Source: Spirodela intermedia
Taxonomy: Eukaryota > Streptophyta > Magnoliopsida > Alismatales > Araceae
DNA length: 64,000 nt
Assembly: GCA_902729315.2 (NCBI GenBank)
Contig: LR746267.1
Span: forward strand, 9,490,924-9,554,923
Direction: 5' to 3'
The position numbers were made by a program, and so were the translations under genes. Shown in pieces: positions 59,805-64,000 of the stretch (position 1 is its first letter; each line of letters opens with the position of its first letter). The notes under the pieces were generated by a model, which was not told the origin of the DNA, made no database searches, and saw nothing but the letters and a program-made list of their open reading frames with translations.

Positions 59805-62800
59805 GGAAGGAATAAGAGCATACAATAATTCCTCATGTAAACAGTCAAAATGCTGCTTCTAGAGTTCTCTCTAATGCTGCATTCCTTATGTTGTTTTGAG
59901 GTAAACTAGATGCTGCATTTCTAATGTTTGGCTGAATTATGTCACTTAATGGAGGCATTTACTTCATCTTTTTGTTCCTTGTATATCTTCTACCTTACCA
60001 ATCATCTACCACAAGGACACGCCTGTTTCTCTACTTTTGTTTTGTGATGCTAAAGCGGAGTATTCTGAGGCATAAGCTGTCGATACAGCGCACACCTTCA
60101 CCAGGCTAGACCTTTTCCTGCTTCCAACATATGTTAAAATACAAAATTACCATACTCTAGGAGGTTTTCAAAATGTCACTAATTGAAATTAAGATCTATA
60201 AAAGTAAGAAGAATCATAATTGAATAAAAATATTTTCAAAACTTGAAATCATATAAAATGTCACTAATTTAAGTAAAACTTAAGTTTAAAATAAGAAAGA
60301 TAGAATTCCAACATCGTGACAGTAGTCACTAGAATTTTATGTACTCTAGAAGATTATTGTATGATACCTATAGCCTCAAAGGCTCTCCTTAGACATGGAC
60401 GATCTAAAATTTTTCTAGATCTTCTTGTAAAATATAAAAATCAATAAAATCGGTCAACGAATCATCTAAGTTAGCTATCACCCAATATAATAAAAATTTG
60501 ACAACTTTTGAATCTTCAGTATGCTTTGAGGATGTGGTGACTTGTCTCTCAATAGATCATCCTCTTCTTGATGATGACTCTTTTGTTGATCAATTAGAGA
60601 TAATTTTATCAAAGAATCTATAATTGTTGTACTCAAAATCTTTGGTCAATTACTTATGAAGATTCGTAAAACTTATAATTTAATTAGATAAAAAGATGAA
60701 TTTTGACTTTGGTGGGACTCAAGTCTTTGTCGGTCACTTGGCTACCTAAGAGAGAAAATATAAATTACCTACATACCCTTATCTAGTGATGTTATGAATG
60801 TATTTTTTTCTTATAAATAAGGGATGTTTTTGATATAAAAATAGTAAGAATCTACAAACAAGCATTGGCACGAGTTTAGTCCCACATTAACTACTTTTTG
60901 ATTTTTTAGACACGTATAATAATACATATTCCAATGGTCAATGTAGTCCTCTCATGTGTACAACCACTTCTTACCCCACACATGACTACCCACTAGTGAC
61001 TTGGAAGGAGAGTGACACACATGTGCCCCCAAATGGTCATTAGCTACTTGAGCCCATTGCTCGTGGCTCTACCAAATTGTGCTTTCAACCTTCTTGTGAG
61101 TCTAGCTGGCTAGTAGGTTTTTCAACTATGCTTTCGACTCACTTGTGGGCCTAGTTGGTTTACATGTCTCCCTTTTTTATATTTATTTTATTTTATTTTA
61201 TTTTGTTTTATCTCAAAAATATGATTATAAAAATTATAAAATTTATATTAAAAAATATAATTAATTAAAAAGTTATATTAACTAATTAAAAACTCATTTT
61301 CTTAATTTAATATAAATACTTTAAGACTTAAAATATATTATTAATTAATTATTAGCTCATGATAATGAAGATTTATCACTAATCATTTGCAAAAATAAAT
61401 TCGATCAAAAGAAAGAAGAAAGGACAATTGATAATGTCCTTCTACCAATGGAAGCACAATCACGATAATTTAATTGCAGCTTTTCAAAAATGAAATGAAA
61501 TATTACAAAAATAGTGTTTAATTTTTTTAAACAATTTATCTAAGAAAAGAAATAATTGTAAAGTAAATTAATTATGAAATGAGAAAGGAGTTTGCAGAAT
61601 ATTATTTAGGTATCACTTGGAAGTTGAACACCAAATACATGAGAGAAAATATCTACAGATCGAAAAAAAATGTAAATTATTTACTTTAAATGATCATATT
61701 TCAGTCATATGCTTGTCACTCACATGTTGAGATCAATCAAGTAGCAAAAAAGCTGAAGAGAAAGCATTAGACTTGATGAAAAGTCTAGTGATGCACGATA
61801 ATTCTCTCTTTTCATATTTCAATCGAAAGATCTTGAGAGCATGAAAAGAATTTTTTTTAATAAAAACTTATGTGTCCAAAAGCAAGAAAGAGAGCCTCCT
61901 TCAATCCCTATTTGTCATACAAAGACTTCAAAGATCATGAGCAAAATCTAATGCTCTTGTATTATTATGGTCTTTCATTGACCTTCATCTATTACGCCTT
62001 TAGTCCTCAATATAACTTCTCATCTACTATCATAATAAGCTTGATATGGTCTATAAGTTCACAATATAGCTTATGACATAGTCAACTTTGTATCATCACT
62101 TATTCTACAATGCAACTCCACATATGATTGTTGATATCTTTGATTTTGATACTATAAGTGAAAATTTATTTATTGAATGTTTACTCAATATTTAATAATT
62201 TTTGTAAGAGGTTGTGCTAAGGTTTGATACCTTTCAAAATTATTTAAGATGTATAATTTTAATGCTCTTGTGATCCTATAGTTAACAAACAAATCTAAGG
62301 AATTGATCCTTGAGATTTTTATATGTCGGAATTAATGCAGCATCTAGAGTTCATATATAAGTACAAGAAATCAAGTGCTAATGCAAGGGAAAAAAGACTT
62401 AAAAAATCACAATGTATCAAAGGCATTGACAAGTTTTGAACTTAGAATCTGAATAATAATAAGTCAAAAGCTTGAATAAATAAATACCTAAAAATAAAAA
62501 AAATATCAAAGTCACTTGTAAAACTTGAACTTGGAATCTAAATAATGACATGTCGTAAGCTTTAGTGAGAAGATATTTAAAAAATTATGAAAAAAGATGA
62601 AGTTGATGTCGTATGTTCTAGACATTGACATGTAGCTAGTTATATGGAGACGACAACAGATTAAACAAGCTTATTTGGACTCAACCTCAACAGCAAAGAC
62701 ATTCGTTGGCAAAAAATAATCTTCAATTCAAGTTTCAAATTTAACATACAAGAAAATAGTGAGTTTTGAGGTATTAAATGCAAAGGTTGTTGGTACACAT

Positions 62801-64000
62801 TTTGGGCAATGGGAATAATTTTTGAATTTGTGTGACTACTTTTCAAGATAAGAAATGACTGGAGAACATTGAAGATGAAAAGAAAAAAAAATGTGAAGAG
62901 AAGCTAGCGCTCCAATGTCTATTTATGCTCCAACTAATATCCTTCTTTTTCATCAAGATTTAGTCACTGTTAGCTTCAATGTAGAATAGAATGCTGCATG
63001 AAATCCTTCATTCAACATTCGTGATTGAAAGCAATATTCATATTAAAGGTTGACACCCTCTATCAGACCCTAAGGTACTTAAGTGGTAAGAGAAAAGGAG
63101 TTTGAGCTAAAACACATGATGTTGATAGTCTAGTTTTACCATTGAAAAGTAAGGTCTCTTAGGAGACTGAATTGGTGTGATTAAATTAGTGATCTTATTA
63201 AATTCACTGTATATTTTCAAGTGAAAGTAATAAACTTTAGTAAGAATGATCCTCCAAGACTAGAAGTAGCTAAGTGAGGGATGAACTAGTATTAAAGGTC
63301 TTGTTGTCCTCAATGGTGAAGAGAGAATCAGAAGAAAACTCGCATTGAAAGGGAGAGAATCTTGAGTGAATCTATATTGAGAAAAACAAGGTTATGAGAG
63401 AACCTATGTCAGCACATCCATTAATAGGCAAAAAAAAGAGATTAGAAAAAAAGTTGTAGAAACTCAATTCACCCCCTCTTGATATTTTTCCTAACCTCCA
63501 TTGAACTTATAATGATGAAATATTAACTTTGACATATCAACACCATGCCACACTACAGCTTGTCATATATTTAAATATTAATATTGATACAATTTATTAG
63601 TCAAAATAATATGAAATGACCATTTTTCCATCATAAAATGTTGTCTAGTTCAAAATCTTTCCAAGCTTTTATACGTTCTAAATTTAAAATTCTCGTGTTC
63701 ATTTTTTCTAAAATTAATTATGAGTCAGTTCACGCAAAATGTGAACTAATATCTCTATATTTTAAATTAAATTTATAGTTGGGGGATGTTCAAAACTTAC
63801 TTCTTTGAAGTATTGAATAGACTATAATTGATTGACATAATAGAATACATGTAGATCATAATTTTATTCATCACACTGTGTTGAAGAGTTTTGTGAAGTC
63901 ACAAAACAAGCCAAATGCCATCTATTGATGTTGATAGGATATAAAAAAGCTAATGCCAACTTAGACACATCTGTTCACCAAGGTTAAAGACCAATGGTAG
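59805..64000. other. AT-rich interval without a supported gene
   Basis: 3' flank of PLR, then about 4 kb of AT-rich DNA with many stops in all frames. A local imperfect repeat at 61075-61160 (TGTGCTTTCAACCTTCTTGT against TATGCTTTCGACTCACTTGT) is the only structure that I see. Old transposon DNA is likely, but no domain is readable. Confidence 0.45.

Noticed and set aside
60880-60960. AGTCCCACATTAAC followed by TATAATAATA, resembling the plant snRNA promoter (USE plus TATA)
   Set aside because: The USE match is imperfect and no U6, U3 or other snRNA sequence follows at the right distance.

Overview
The window is nuclear DNA of a flowering plant. Multi-exon genes with GT/AG introns, plant families (phytocystatin, phragmoplast kinesin-12, chloroplast PRAT translocase, pinoresinol-lariciresinol reductase), degenerate Ty1/copia elements and many long GA/CT microsatellites all point that way. 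The marked contrast between very GC-rich short or intronless genes (cytochrome b561-DOMON, ARM, C2) and AT-rich introns and spacers is what monocots and some other lineages show. The species cannot be settled from this sequence.

Layout. 1-2.9 kb: a decayed copia element next to the last two coding exons of a decayed organellar-type lysyl-tRNA synthetase gene. 3.3-22.6 kb: a cluster of small secreted cystatin-fold genes, all on the plus strand. Five intact paralogues (here A to E) share a signal peptide, a TATA box and usually a GA-rich leader, and they lack the Gln of the canonical QxVxG inhibitory loop. A-B and D-E are a recent block duplication (A and D proteins are identical). A sixth intact gene (G) keeps a canonical QVVAG loop. 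Three more copies are broken (F, I, H), and there are a tail fragment, an inverted spacer copy, a roughly 460-bp tandem repeat and two copia remnants. 18.7-27 kb: the G copy is followed by a dead copy of the promoter and first two exons of an inositol monophosphatase gene. The H copy is followed by the intact gene, with a copia element inserted between, so an ancestral cystatin-IMP unit was duplicated.

27-60 kb is an ordinary gene-rich stretch: inositol monophosphatase (+), TIM22/PRAT chloroplast import subunit (-), kinesin-12F-like (-), NAT9-like acetyltransferase (-), cytochrome b561-DOMON (+), ARM-repeat protein (+), C2-domain protein (+), secreted polyamine oxidase (-) and pinoresinol-lariciresinol reductase (+). 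I rebuilt the exon structures by hand from reading frame and splice sites; coding lengths close in frame and agree with family lengths. 60-64 kb is AT-rich with no gene that I can support.

The strongest candidate for something undescribed is the cystatin cluster: an expanding set of secreted cystatin-fold proteins that have changed the protease-binding loop while keeping the fold, signal peptide and promoter, beside single-copy-like canonical relatives.
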